A stretch of DNA of 64,000 nucleotides from Streptomyces ferrugineus. GTDB taxonomy: Bacteria; Actinomycetota; Actinomycetes; Streptomycetales; Streptomycetaceae. Position numbers and translations under genes: made by a program. The DNA is taken from assembly GCF_015160855.1 (NCBI RefSeq), contig NZ_CP063373.1:5952001-6016000 (forward strand), given 5' to 3'. Positions 8,437 through 15,960 of this stretch are shown piece by piece. The notes beneath the pieces are model-generated. The model was not told the DNA's origin. It was given only the letters and a program-made list of their open reading frames with translations, and ran no database searches. The first letter of the stretch is position 1; every line of letters begins with the position of its first letter.

Positions 8437-8593
8437 GGCGCCTCCTCAAGCGGACGGTGCTCGCACTGACAGCATCTCAGTCCTCCCCCCGCCTCTTGAC
8501 GCGTCATTGACAACAGTGGCTTGATGTTTGATGGGAGCGCTCCCACCCTGCGCGCGAAGCGCGCTGACGGATACGGCCAGGGAAGGGAACACC
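8437..8593. promoter_or_regulatory. Divergent promoter region between the cyclase and CBM2-hydrolase operons
   Basis: 157 bp. A TTGACA hexamer (8507-8512) on the plus strand is a candidate -35 for the secreted hydrolase operon. The CebR-like box at 8532-8545 would then cover the -10/+1 area. A second near match, TTGACG, lies at 8496-8501. No convincing -10 hexamer was found for either. Confidence 0.45.
8532..8545. promoter_or_regulatory. CebR-type operator (TGGGAGCGCTCCCA)
   Basis: Perfect 14-bp palindrome TGGGAGCGCTCCCA, identical to the known binding box of CebR, the LacI-family cello-oligosaccharide repressor of Streptomyces. It lies 49-62 bp upstream of the SGNH-CBM2 gene start. Repression would be lifted by cellobiose or cellotriose, so this places the SGNH hydrolase and the mannanase behind it in the cellulose-sensing regulon. 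Confidence 0.88.
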
Positions 8594-9691
8594 ATGCGCG
8601 GCACCCGCCACTGCTCACCCTTGCGGATCGTTCCGCTGCTCGCTCTGCTGGGCGCCTTGCTGCTGCCGGCCGGCACCACGCTCGCGCCCCGGGCCGCGGC
8701 CGCGACCCCGGCGGCGGCTCCCGTGCGCGTCATGCCGCTCGGCGATTCGATCACCGGCTCGCCCGGCTGCTGGCGCGCGCTGCTGTGGAACCGTCTGCAG
8801 TCCACCGGATACACGGACATCGACTTCGTCGGCACCCTCGGCCCGCAGGGCTGCGGCCAGTCGCACGACGGGGACAACGAGGGCCACGGCGGCGAGTTGG
8901 TCACCAACGTGGCCGATCAGAACCTGCTGCCCGGCCGACTGGCCGCGACACTGCCGGACATCGTTGTCATGCACTTCGGCACGAACGACGTGTGGAGCTC
9001 CGTCGCCCCCGACCGCATCCTCACCGCCTACAGCAAGCTCGTCGAGCAGATGCGGGCCAGCAACCCCGGCATGAGGATCCTGGTCGCCCGGCTCATCCCG
9101 ATGAACCCCAGCAGTTGCGCGGCGTGCGCGCAGCGCGTCGTCGACTTCAACGCGCGGATCCCCGACTGGGCCCGGGCGACCAGCACCAGCCGCTCCCCCG
9201 TCACAGTGGTCGACCAGTGGACGGGCTTCGACACGGCCACCGACACCTACGACGGCGTGCACCCCAGCGCCTCCGGCGACGAGAAGATCGCCGCTCGCTG
9301 GTATCCGGCGCTGGCCGCGCTCCTCGACGCGGGCCCCGGAGACCCGGACGGCCCCACAGACCCCGGTGACCCGGCCGGCTGCACCGCGACCTTCCGCGCC
9401 GTCTCCGTGTGGCAGGGCGGCTATCAGGGCGAGGTGACGGTGACCAACGGGTCCTCCTCCGCCGTCTCGGCCTGGACCGCGACGGTCGCACCGGCCGACG
9501 GCGCCCGCATCGGCCAGCTCTGGAACGGCACGCTCACGACCGGCGCCGACGGCACGGCGACCGTCACCAACGCCTCCTGGAACGGCACTTTGGCACCCGG
9601 CGCGAGCGCGGCCTTCGGGTTCATCGCCGGTACGCCGTCCACCGCCGGTGCTCCGTCGGCGGACGTGAGCTGCACGACGAGGGCCGACTGA
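8594..9691 (+). CDS. Secreted SGNH/GDSL hydrolase with C-terminal CBM2
   Basis: 365 residues from ATG 8594, behind GGAAGGG. A signal peptide ends near residue 37. The SGNH domain shows block I PLGDSITG (Ser52), block III HFGTNDVW and block V YDGVHP with the catalytic Asp and His. After a Gly/Pro/Asp linker (residues ~250-260) comes a cellulose-binding family 2 module starting CTATFRAVSVWQGGYQG. Such proteins are carbohydrate or acetyl esterases acting on plant cell wall polymers, here targeted to cellulose. It is followed after 38 bp by the mannanase gene and sits behind the CebR box, so it probably deacetylates (gluco)mannan or xylan during plant biomass use. Confidence 0.88.
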   Translation: MRGTRHCSPLRIVPLLALLGALLLPAGTTLAPRAAAATPAAAPVRVMPLGDSITGSPGCWRALLWNRLQSTGYTDIDFVGTLGPQGCGQSHDGDNEGHGGELVTNVADQNLLPGRLAATLPDIVVMHFGTNDVWSSVAPDRILTAYSKLVEQMRASNPGMRILVARLIPMNPSSCAACAQRVVDFNARIPDWARATSTSRSPVTVVDQWTGFDTATDTYDGVHPSASGDEKIAARWYPALAALLDAGPGDPDGPTDPGDPAGCTATFRAVSVWQGGYQGEVTVTNGSSSAVSAWTATVAPADGARIGQLWNGTLTTGADGTATVTNASWNGTLAPGASAAFGFIAGTPSTAGAPSADVSCTTRAD

Positions 9692-9729
9692 CCTTTCCCC
9701 GCCCCCAACTCCCCTCTCTTGGAGCCGCC

Positions 9730-11364
9730 ATGAGATCCCGCACCCCGGCCGTCCCTGGGCCGGCCACCGTGGCCGCCGCCCTCCTGGGGCTGCTCCTGCC
9801 GCTGATCGCCTTCGTCACGCCCGCCCATGCGGCGCCGCCCGGCTTCCGCATCACCGACGGCCGACTGCTGGAGTCGAACGGGAACGACTTCGTCATGCGG
9901 GGCGTCAACCACGCCCACACCTGGTTCCCGGACCGCGTCAGCTCCCTCGCCCACATCAAGGCCAAGGGCGCCAACACCGTCCGCGTGGTCCTCTCCAGCG
10001 GTGACCGCTGGACCCGCAACGACACCGCCGACGTGGCGAACGTCGTCGCCCAGTGCAAGCAGAACCGGCTCATCTGCGTCCTGGAGGTCCACGACACCAC
10101 CGGCTACGGCGAACAGAGCGGCGCCGCCACGCTGTCCCGGGCCGCCGACTACTGGATCAGTGTGCAGAGCGCGCTGGCCGGCCAGGAGGACTACGTCCTC
10201 GTCAACATCGGCAACGAGCCGTACGGCAATACCGGCTACACGGCCTGGACCGCCGACACGAAGGCGGCGATCCAGAAGCTGCGCACCGCCGGGTTCCGGC
10301 ACACCATCATGGTCGACGCGCCCAACTGGGGTCAGGACTGGGCGTTCACGATGCGCGACAACGCCGCCTCGGTCTTCGCGGCCGACCCGGACGCCAACAC
10401 GATCTTCTCCATCCACATGTACGGCGTCTTCGACACGGCCGCCGAGATCAGCGACTACCTGAACCGCTTCGTCACCGCCGGACTCCCCATCGTCGTGGGC
10501 GAGTTCGGCCACAACCACTCGGACGGCGACCCCGACGAGGACACCATCCTGGCCGTCACCCAGCAGCTGGGCCTGGGCTATCTCGGCTGGTCGTGGAGCG
10601 GCAACGGCGGTGGGGTCGAGTACCTGGACATGGTCACGAACTTCGACCCGAACCAGCTGACGTCGTGGGGACAGCGGCTCTTCAACGGCGCGAACGGCAT
10701 CGCCGCCACGTCGCAGGAGGCCACCATCTACTCCTCGGGCGGCGGCGACACCACTCCCCCGACCGCGCCCGGGACGCCGACCGCCTCCGCCGTGACGTCC
10801 TCGTCCGTGACCCTGAACTGGGCCGCCTCCAGCGACGCGAACGGTGTGACCGGCTATGACGTCGTCCGCGTCAGCGGCGCCACCGAGACCGCCGCCACCA
10901 CGACGACCGGCACCTCCGTCACCGTGACCGGCCTCGCCCCGGAGACTTCGTACACCTTCGCCGTCTACGCCCACGACGCCGCCGGCAACCGCTCGCAGCG
11001 CTCCGGCACGGTGACCGTCACGACGTCCTCCGGTGGTCCGGCGGTGGCGTGCGCCGTCGCCTACCGGGTCGCGAACGAGTGGCCCGGCGGCTTCCAGGGC
11101 GAGATCGTCATTCGCAACACCGGCAGCTCGGCCGTCAACGGCTGGACGCTGCGCTGGACGTTCCCCGGCAGCCAGCGCGTCAGCAACCTGTGGGGCGGCA
11201 CCGTGACGCAGAGCGGTTCCGAGGTGAGCGTCACCTCCGCCTCGTACACCGCGACGATCGCCCCGGCGGGCTCCGTCGCCCTCGGCTTCACGGCCACCGA
11301 GGGAGGCACCAATCCCAACCCCGCGACGTTCACCCTCAATGGCTCCGGCTGTTCACTGACCTGA
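9730..11364 (+). CDS. Secreted endo-beta-1,4-mannanase (GH5)-Fn3-CBM2
   Basis: 544 residues with a signal peptide (cleavage after PAHA, near residue 35). The GH5 domain (~36-335) shows FVMRGVNHAHTWFPDR and NTVRVVLSSGDRW. The acid/base Glu163 lies in NIGNEPYGN and the nucleophile Glu258 in VVGEFGHNH. The blocks match the actinomycete mannanase (ManA-like, GH5_8) type rather than a GH5 cellulase. A fibronectin type III domain (PPTAPGTPTASAVTSSSVTL onward) and a CBM2 (from CAVAYRVANEWPGGFQG) follow. The mannan-active domain is thus anchored to cellulose. It is the second gene of the CebR-box operon, so induction by cellulose products is expected. Confidence 0.9.
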   Translation: MRSRTPAVPGPATVAAALLGLLLPLIAFVTPAHAAPPGFRITDGRLLESNGNDFVMRGVNHAHTWFPDRVSSLAHIKAKGANTVRVVLSSGDRWTRNDTADVANVVAQCKQNRLICVLEVHDTTGYGEQSGAATLSRAADYWISVQSALAGQEDYVLVNIGNEPYGNTGYTAWTADTKAAIQKLRTAGFRHTIMVDAPNWGQDWAFTMRDNAASVFAADPDANTIFSIHMYGVFDTAAEISDYLNRFVTAGLPIVVGEFGHNHSDGDPDEDTILAVTQQLGLGYLGWSWSGNGGGVEYLDMVTNFDPNQLTSWGQRLFNGANGIAATSQEATIYSSGGGDTTPPTAPGTPTASAVTSSSVTLNWAASSDANGVTGYDVVRVSGATETAATTTTGTSVTVTGLAPETSYTFAVYAHDAAGNRSQRSGTVTVTTSSGGPAVACAVAYRVANEWPGGFQGEIVIRNTGSSAVNGWTLRWTFPGSQRVSNLWGGTVTQSGSEVSVTSASYTATIAPAGSVALGFTATEGGTNPNPATFTLNGSGCSLT

Positions 11365-11490
11365 ACCGCCCACGTGCCGAGCCTCCTTGGCGTCCTGTCG
11401 GCTCAGGGCGTCAAGGAAGCGCACCCCGGCGCCACAGAACCGTGACAGGGGCCACACAGACTCATGTGCAAGGCACACGAAAGATCCGGA

Positions 11491-11509
11491 TAAGGTAAGG
11501 CTGGCCTAA
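11491..11509. promoter_or_regulatory. DmdR/IdeR-type iron box
   Basis: TAAGGTAAGGCTGGCCTAA agrees at 15 of 19 positions with the streptomycete iron box TTAGGTTAGGCTAACCTAA. It ends 36 bp upstream of the siderophore-binding lipoprotein gene. It predicts repression of the transport operon by an iron-loaded DmdR/IdeR protein. Confidence 0.82.
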
Positions 11510-11545
11510 TGGCCGGAATCAGCCCGTACCAAAGGGAGCCTTGCC

Positions 11546-12586
11546 ATGCTTCACCGGCGCCGCGGCACTGCCGCCGTCGCTCTTGCCGTCGCCGCCGCCC
11601 TGTCCCTCGCGGCCTGCGGCGGTTCCAACGGCGGCGCGGACAAGGAGTCCACGGCCGAGGCCGGGGACAAGAAGGCCGTGGCTCAGGGCGGCGACGACTT
11701 CTCGGACGCCGCGAAGAAGACCGCGGCGATGGGCACCGACGCCAAGGCCGGCGAGTGGCCGCGCACCATCGAGCACGCCATGGGCGAGACCGAGATCAAG
11801 TCCCAGCCCAAGCGTGTCGTGGTCCTGGACGTCGGCGAGCTCGACAACGTCGTGTCGCTCGGCATCAAGCCGGTCGGCCTCGCGCCCACCGAGGGCTCTC
11901 CTGAACTCCCGTCCTACCTGAAGAAGGACGCCGGTACCCCGGCGAACGTCGGCACCATCAACAACCTCAATCTGGAGGCGATCGCCGGCCTCAAGCCGGA
12001 CCTGATCCTCGGCAGCCAGCTGCGCGCCGCGGACAAGTACGACGAGCTGTCGAAGATCGCGCCCACCGTCTTCTCCCTGCGCCCCGGCTTCACCTGGAAG
12101 GAGAACTACCTCCTGAACGCCGCGGCCCTGGACAAGACCGCCGAGGCCAAGGCGAAGCTCGCCGCCTACGACAAGAAGGTCGACGAGCTCGACGCCAAGC
12201 TCGGCGCCGACAAGCCGACCGTGTCGATGGTGCGTTACCTGCCCGACGGCCTGATCCGGCTGTACGCCAACGCCTCGTTCATCGGCACCATCCTCAAGGA
12301 CGCCGGCATCCCGCGCCCGAAGAACCAGGACATCGACGACCTGGCCGCCGAGGTCAGCGCGGAGAACATCGACCAGGCCGACGGTGACTACATCTTCACC
12401 GGCGTCTACGGCGACCCGAAGGCCACCGACAAGTCCCGCGCCCAGGGCAACCCGCTGTGGAAGAACCTCAAGGCGGTCAAGGAGGGCCGCGCGTACGACG
12501 TCCCGGACGAGACCTGGTACCTGGGTCTGGGCGTCACCGCGGCCGAGGAGGTCCTCGCGGACCTGGAGAAGTACCTGACCAAGTAA
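11546..12586 (+). CDS. Iron-siderophore ABC transporter substrate-binding lipoprotein
   Basis: 346 residues. A lipoprotein signal ends at LSLAAC (Cys24 lipidated), followed by an Asp/Gly/Lys-rich linker and a FecB-type binding fold. Diagnostic segments are KRVVVLDVGELDNVVSLGIKP, LKPDLILGSQ and the C-terminal AYDVPDETWYLGLGVTAAEE. The role is to capture a ferric siderophore outside the membrane and pass it to the two permeases encoded next (spacing 41 bp, then overlap). The upstream iron box indicates Fe-dependent repression. Ribosome site AAAGGGAG. Confidence 0.93.
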   Translation: MLHRRRGTAAVALAVAAALSLAACGGSNGGADKESTAEAGDKKAVAQGGDDFSDAAKKTAAMGTDAKAGEWPRTIEHAMGETEIKSQPKRVVVLDVGELDNVVSLGIKPVGLAPTEGSPELPSYLKKDAGTPANVGTINNLNLEAIAGLKPDLILGSQLRAADKYDELSKIAPTVFSLRPGFTWKENYLLNAAALDKTAEAKAKLAAYDKKVDELDAKLGADKPTVSMVRYLPDGLIRLYANASFIGTILKDAGIPRPKNQDIDDLAAEVSAENIDQADGDYIFTGVYGDPKATDKSRAQGNPLWKNLKAVKEGRAYDVPDETWYLGLGVTAAEEVLADLEKYLTK

Positions 12587-12627
12587 GGTCGTTCGGCACC
12601 GACGACAGGAACGGCAAGAGGAAACGC

Positions 12628-13632
12628 ATGTCCCATGCCACCCGACGGCGCATCGGCTGGACGGTCGCCGGCACCCTCTTGCTGTTCCTCGCCGTCCTGC
12701 TCAGTCTCGCCCTCGGCAGCCGCCACATCCCCCCGTCCGAGGTGTTCGACGCCCTGCTGCACGGCGGCAACAGCGCCAACGCCCAGGTCGTACGCGCCCT
12801 GCGGGTGCCCCGCACGGTCATCGGTGTGCTGGTCGGGCTCGCGCTCGCGGTCGCCGGAGTGGTCATGCAGGCCATCACCCGCAACCCGATCGCCGAGCCC
12901 GGCGTCCTCGGGGTCAGCCAGGGCGCCGCGCTGGGTGTCGTGTGCGCGATCGCGTTCCTCGGGGTGCACACGCCCAGCGGGTACGTATGGTTCGCGTTCG
13001 CCGGTGCGGGGCTCGCCGCCGTGGCCGCGTACGTCGTGGCGGGCCGCGGGCGCGACGGCGCGTCGCCGGTCAGACTGGCGCTGGCCGGGGCCGCGATGAA
13101 CGCCTTCATCGCCTCCGTGGTCTCCGCCATCGTCACGACCGACGCCCGCGCCCTCGACGAGTTCCGCTTCTGGGACGTCGGCTCGATCGGCGGCCGGGAC
13201 GGCGAAGTCGTCACGCAGACCTGGCCGTTCGTGCTCGTGGGGCTGGTGCTGGTGGCCGTCATGGCGCGAGGTCTTGACGCCCTCGCCCTCGGCGACGACG
13301 TGGCCCGGGGACTCGGTCACCGGGTCGCGCTCGTGCGGGCCGTGGGTGCGCTCGCCGCGACCGTGCTGACCGGGGCCGCCGTCGCGGTCGCCGGTCCGAT
13401 CGCGTTCACCGGGCTCGCCGTCCCGCACATCGCGCGGGCGCTGGTCGGCGCCGACCACCGGTGGGTGCTCGCCCTGTCCGCGCTGCTGGGCCCCACGGTG
13501 ATCCTGGTGTCGGACGTGCTCGGCCGGGTCGTCTTCGCGCCCTCGGAAGTGCCGGTGGCCGTGATGACCGCGTTGCTCGGCGTGCCGTTCCTGGTCGCGC
13601 TGGTACGGAGAAAGGCGACGGTGCCGGCGTGA
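12628..13632 (+). CDS. FecCD-family iron-siderophore ABC permease (first)
   Basis: 334 residues from ATG 12628 (MSHATRRRIGW), with an AAGAGGAAA ribosome site. Multiple hydrophobic segments and the FecCD signatures LRVPRTVIGVLVGLALAVAG, ITRNPIAEPGVLGVSQGAA and GPIAFTGLAVPHIAR identify the BtuC/FecC permease family. It forms the transmembrane channel with the downstream permease, whose GTG start overlaps this stop. Confidence 0.92.
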   Translation: MSHATRRRIGWTVAGTLLLFLAVLLSLALGSRHIPPSEVFDALLHGGNSANAQVVRALRVPRTVIGVLVGLALAVAGVVMQAITRNPIAEPGVLGVSQGAALGVVCAIAFLGVHTPSGYVWFAFAGAGLAAVAAYVVAGRGRDGASPVRLALAGAAMNAFIASVVSAIVTTDARALDEFRFWDVGSIGGRDGEVVTQTWPFVLVGLVLVAVMARGLDALALGDDVARGLGHRVALVRAVGALAATVLTGAAVAVAGPIAFTGLAVPHIARALVGADHRWVLALSALLGPTVILVSDVLGRVVFAPSEVPVAVMTALLGVPFLVALVRRKATVPA

Positions 13633-14711
13633 CCCAGTCCCTCGAACGAACCGCTCCCGCCCCGCGCCGGCCGCGCCCCGCCGGCTACACGGTTCTCCGC
13701 GTGCGGGACGGCAGCTTCCTGCTGCACCGCCGGGCGAGTGCCGTCGCGCTCCTGCTGGCCGTCGTGCTCGCGGTGACGGTCGTCGTGTCCCTCTGCATCG
13801 GCGAGGCGTACGTCTCTCCGACGGAGGTCGTGCGCGTGCTGCTCGGGCAGCCGAGCCCCGACGAACTCGTCGTCGGCACGCTCCGGTTGCCCCGGCTGGT
13901 GACCGGACTGCTGGTCGGTGCCGCCTTCGGCGTCTCCGGCGCGCTGATCCAGACCGTGGCCCGCAACTCCCTCGCCAGTCCGGACGTCATCGGCGTCACG
14001 CACGGCGCGGGCGCGGCGACGGTGACCGCGATGACGTTCGGGCTGACGTCGTACAGCGTGCTTCCGTACGTCTCGGTCGCGGGCGGGCTCGCGGCCGCCG
14101 CGTTCGTCTACGTCTTCGCCTGGCGGCGCGGTCTGCACGCCACGCGGTTCGTCCTCGTCGGCATCGGAGTGTCGATCGCGCTCGGTTCGCTGACCCGGCT
14201 GTTCCTCACCAAGGGCGACTATCTGGTGGCCCAGCAGGCCAAGGTGTGGCTGACCGGGTCGCTCAACGGCCGGGGCTACGACCAGGCCGCGCCGCTCGCG
14301 CTGGTCCTCGCGGTCCTGGTGCCGGCGCTGCTGTGGGCGGCGCACGCCCAGCGCATGGTCTCCCTGGACGACAGCACGGCGACCGCGCTGGGCGTGCGGC
14401 TCGGGCCGGTGCGGCTGGGGCTGACCGGGCTCGGTGTCGTCCTGGCGTCCGTGGCGACCGGGGCCGCCGGGCCGGTCGACTTCGTGGCGCTGCTCGCCCC
14501 GCAGATCGCCCACCGGCTGACCCGCACCGCCCAGATCCCGCTGCTGTCCTCCGCCCTGACCGGCGCCACGATCGTGGTCGTCGCGGACCTGCTGGCCCGC
14601 CGGCTGTTCTCGCCGGTCGAGCTGCCGGTGGGCGTGCTCACGGCAGCGGTCGGAGCGCCGTATCTGATGTGGCTGATTGCCCGCACCCGGCGTGCCCGGC
14701 AGGGAACCTGA
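13629..14711 (+). CDS. FecCD-family iron-siderophore ABC permease (second)
   Basis: 360 residues from GTG 13629, which overlaps the previous TGA (GTGA). The FecD-type features are LRLPRLVTGLLVGAAFGVSG, VARNSLASPDVIGVTHGAGA and GPVDFVALLAPQIAHR. It has a longer N-terminal cytoplasmic segment than its partner. No ATP-binding subunit gene follows; the next gene encodes a small EF-hand protein. The uptake system therefore probably borrows an ATPase encoded elsewhere, as some streptomycete siderophore transporters do. Confidence 0.92.
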   Translation: MTQSLERTAPAPRRPRPAGYTVLRVRDGSFLLHRRASAVALLLAVVLAVTVVVSLCIGEAYVSPTEVVRVLLGQPSPDELVVGTLRLPRLVTGLLVGAAFGVSGALIQTVARNSLASPDVIGVTHGAGAATVTAMTFGLTSYSVLPYVSVAGGLAAAAFVYVFAWRRGLHATRFVLVGIGVSIALGSLTRLFLTKGDYLVAQQAKVWLTGSLNGRGYDQAAPLALVLAVLVPALLWAAHAQRMVSLDDSTATALGVRLGPVRLGLTGLGVVLASVATGAAGPVDFVALLAPQIAHRLTRTAQIPLLSSALTGATIVVVADLLARRLFSPVELPVGVLTAAVGAPYLMWLIARTRRARQGT

Positions 14712-14783
14712 GGGGGGACGGGGGCGTTCTTGTCTGGTAGCGGGGTGGCAGGCCCGCCTGCCGACAGGAACGAAGGTGACACG

Positions 14784-15038
14784 ATGAGTGACAAGGCCCG
14801 GAAGCTGTTCGAGGCGCTCGACCTCGACTCGAACGGGACCCTGACCCGCGCAGAGGTGATCATCGCCCTGCGCACGAAGGGCCCGTCCCTGGCCGCATCG
14901 GGGGATCTGCCGTTCTGGGGCCTGGGAGACGAGGACGCCTCCTCCGCACTGTTCGACGCCGCCGACCAGAACGGGGACGACATGGTGACCCTGGAGGAGT
15001 TCACGGCGGTGGTGGACCGCCGGTTCGGCTGGAGCTGA
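14784..15038 (+). CDS. Small EF-hand calcium-binding protein
   Basis: 84 residues from ATG 14784 (site CGAAGGTGA). Two complete EF-hand loops are visible. Residues 13-24 (DLDSNGTLTRAE) have Asp/Asp/Asn at positions 1/3/5 and Glu at 12. Residues 61-72 (DQNGDDMVTLEE) have Asp/Asn/Asp and Glu. There is no signal peptide, so it is a cytoplasmic calmodulin-like Ca2+ buffer or sensor of the kind found in streptomycetes. It lies 72 bp after the iron permease and may be cotranscribed, but no functional link is evident. Confidence 0.88.
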   Translation: MSDKARKLFEALDLDSNGTLTRAEVIIALRTKGPSLAASGDLPFWGLGDEDASSALFDAADQNGDDMVTLEEFTAVVDRRFGWS

Positions 15039-15047
15039 GGGGCGCAG

Positions 15048-15866
15048 TCACCCGCCGGGCGCTTGGCCCGTGCGCTCGCTGTCGGCCGTCTCGTCGACCT
15101 GTGCGGCGACCCAGTCCAGGAAGGCCCGTACGTCGGTGGCGGGCAGCGTGGTCGCGGCGGTGCGGGGGCGTTCGTAGCTGTGCACCGCCGCCGTCAGGAG
15201 CGGCCGGTAGCGTTCCTCGGCCGCAGCGACCGCCTGCGCCGCCCGGCGCTTGGCCTGCCAGCGGCCCGTGCGGCAGTACCGCACCGAGCGGCAGCCGTTG
15301 AGGACCCGGTTGTCGGCCAGATGTCCCTCGCCGGCGCTGTGCTCACGGACGGAGGCGCGGAGCGCGGCGAGCACCTCGGCGCGGGCGGGTTCGGCGATCA
15401 CTTCCCGCGCCGGCCTGCCGTGCAGCACTCGCCCGGCCTGGTGGGCGACGGAACGGTCGATGACGTACCAGAACGCCGGGGACTGAGCGGGGTCGAGGCT
15501 GACCTTGCCGGGCAGCAGCGGTCCGGTGTTGAGGTCCAGCAGGTACCCGGCCTCGCCGGACGGCCTGGCCGCGAAGCCCTCGTCGTAGACCACCAGCTCC
15601 AGTCCGGCCGCGGGGCAGGGCAGCGCGGGATGGGTGAGCGCGGCGGCCAGCTCGGTCAGCGTTCCCCGAGGCAGGGGCGTGTCCACGACCACCGTCACGT
15701 CGGTGTCGCTGCGCCCGTGCCGGTAGTCGCCGAGCGCGACCGAGCCGACCGCGATGACGCTCACCAGGTGCGATCCGCACACGGAGCGCGTGCGGTGGAC
15801 GACCTCCCGGAGGTACGGGCGGAGTTCGGCGGGGACGGAGTGCGGGTCCGCGGGGGTCCGGGTCAT
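15048..15866 (-). CDS. Nucleotidyltransferase of the aminoglycoside adenylyltransferase type
   Basis: 272 residues. The Pol-beta-type nucleotidyltransferase motif is clear: Gly41-Ser42 in IAVGSVALGDYRHGRSDTDV followed by Asp54-x-Asp56, which bind Mg-nucleotide. The helical C-terminal half includes NRVLNGCRSVRYCRTGRW and resembles the DUF4111 region of spectinomycin/streptomycin 9/3''-adenylyltransferases. It could modify an aminoglycoside or another small hydroxylated molecule; whether it confers resistance cannot be told from sequence. It converges on the EF-hand gene and stands alone. Confidence 0.8.
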   Translation of the reverse strand: MTRTPADPHSVPAELRPYLREVVHRTRSVCGSHLVSVIAVGSVALGDYRHGRSDTDVTVVVDTPLPRGTLTELAAALTHPALPCPAAGLELVVYDEGFAARPSGEAGYLLDLNTGPLLPGKVSLDPAQSPAFWYVIDRSVAHQAGRVLHGRPAREVIAEPARAEVLAALRASVREHSAGEGHLADNRVLNGCRSVRYCRTGRWQAKRRAAQAVAAAEERYRPLLTAAVHSYERPRTAATTLPATDVRAFLDWVAAQVDETADSERTGQAPGG

Positions 15867-15960
15867 ACGGTCAGCACACCACCGTCCCGGCCCGACGGCG
15901 CCCCGCGCGGATGCCTCCCCCTGCGCGGGGCGCCGCCGGTGTGCGAGACCGCGGCCCTGC

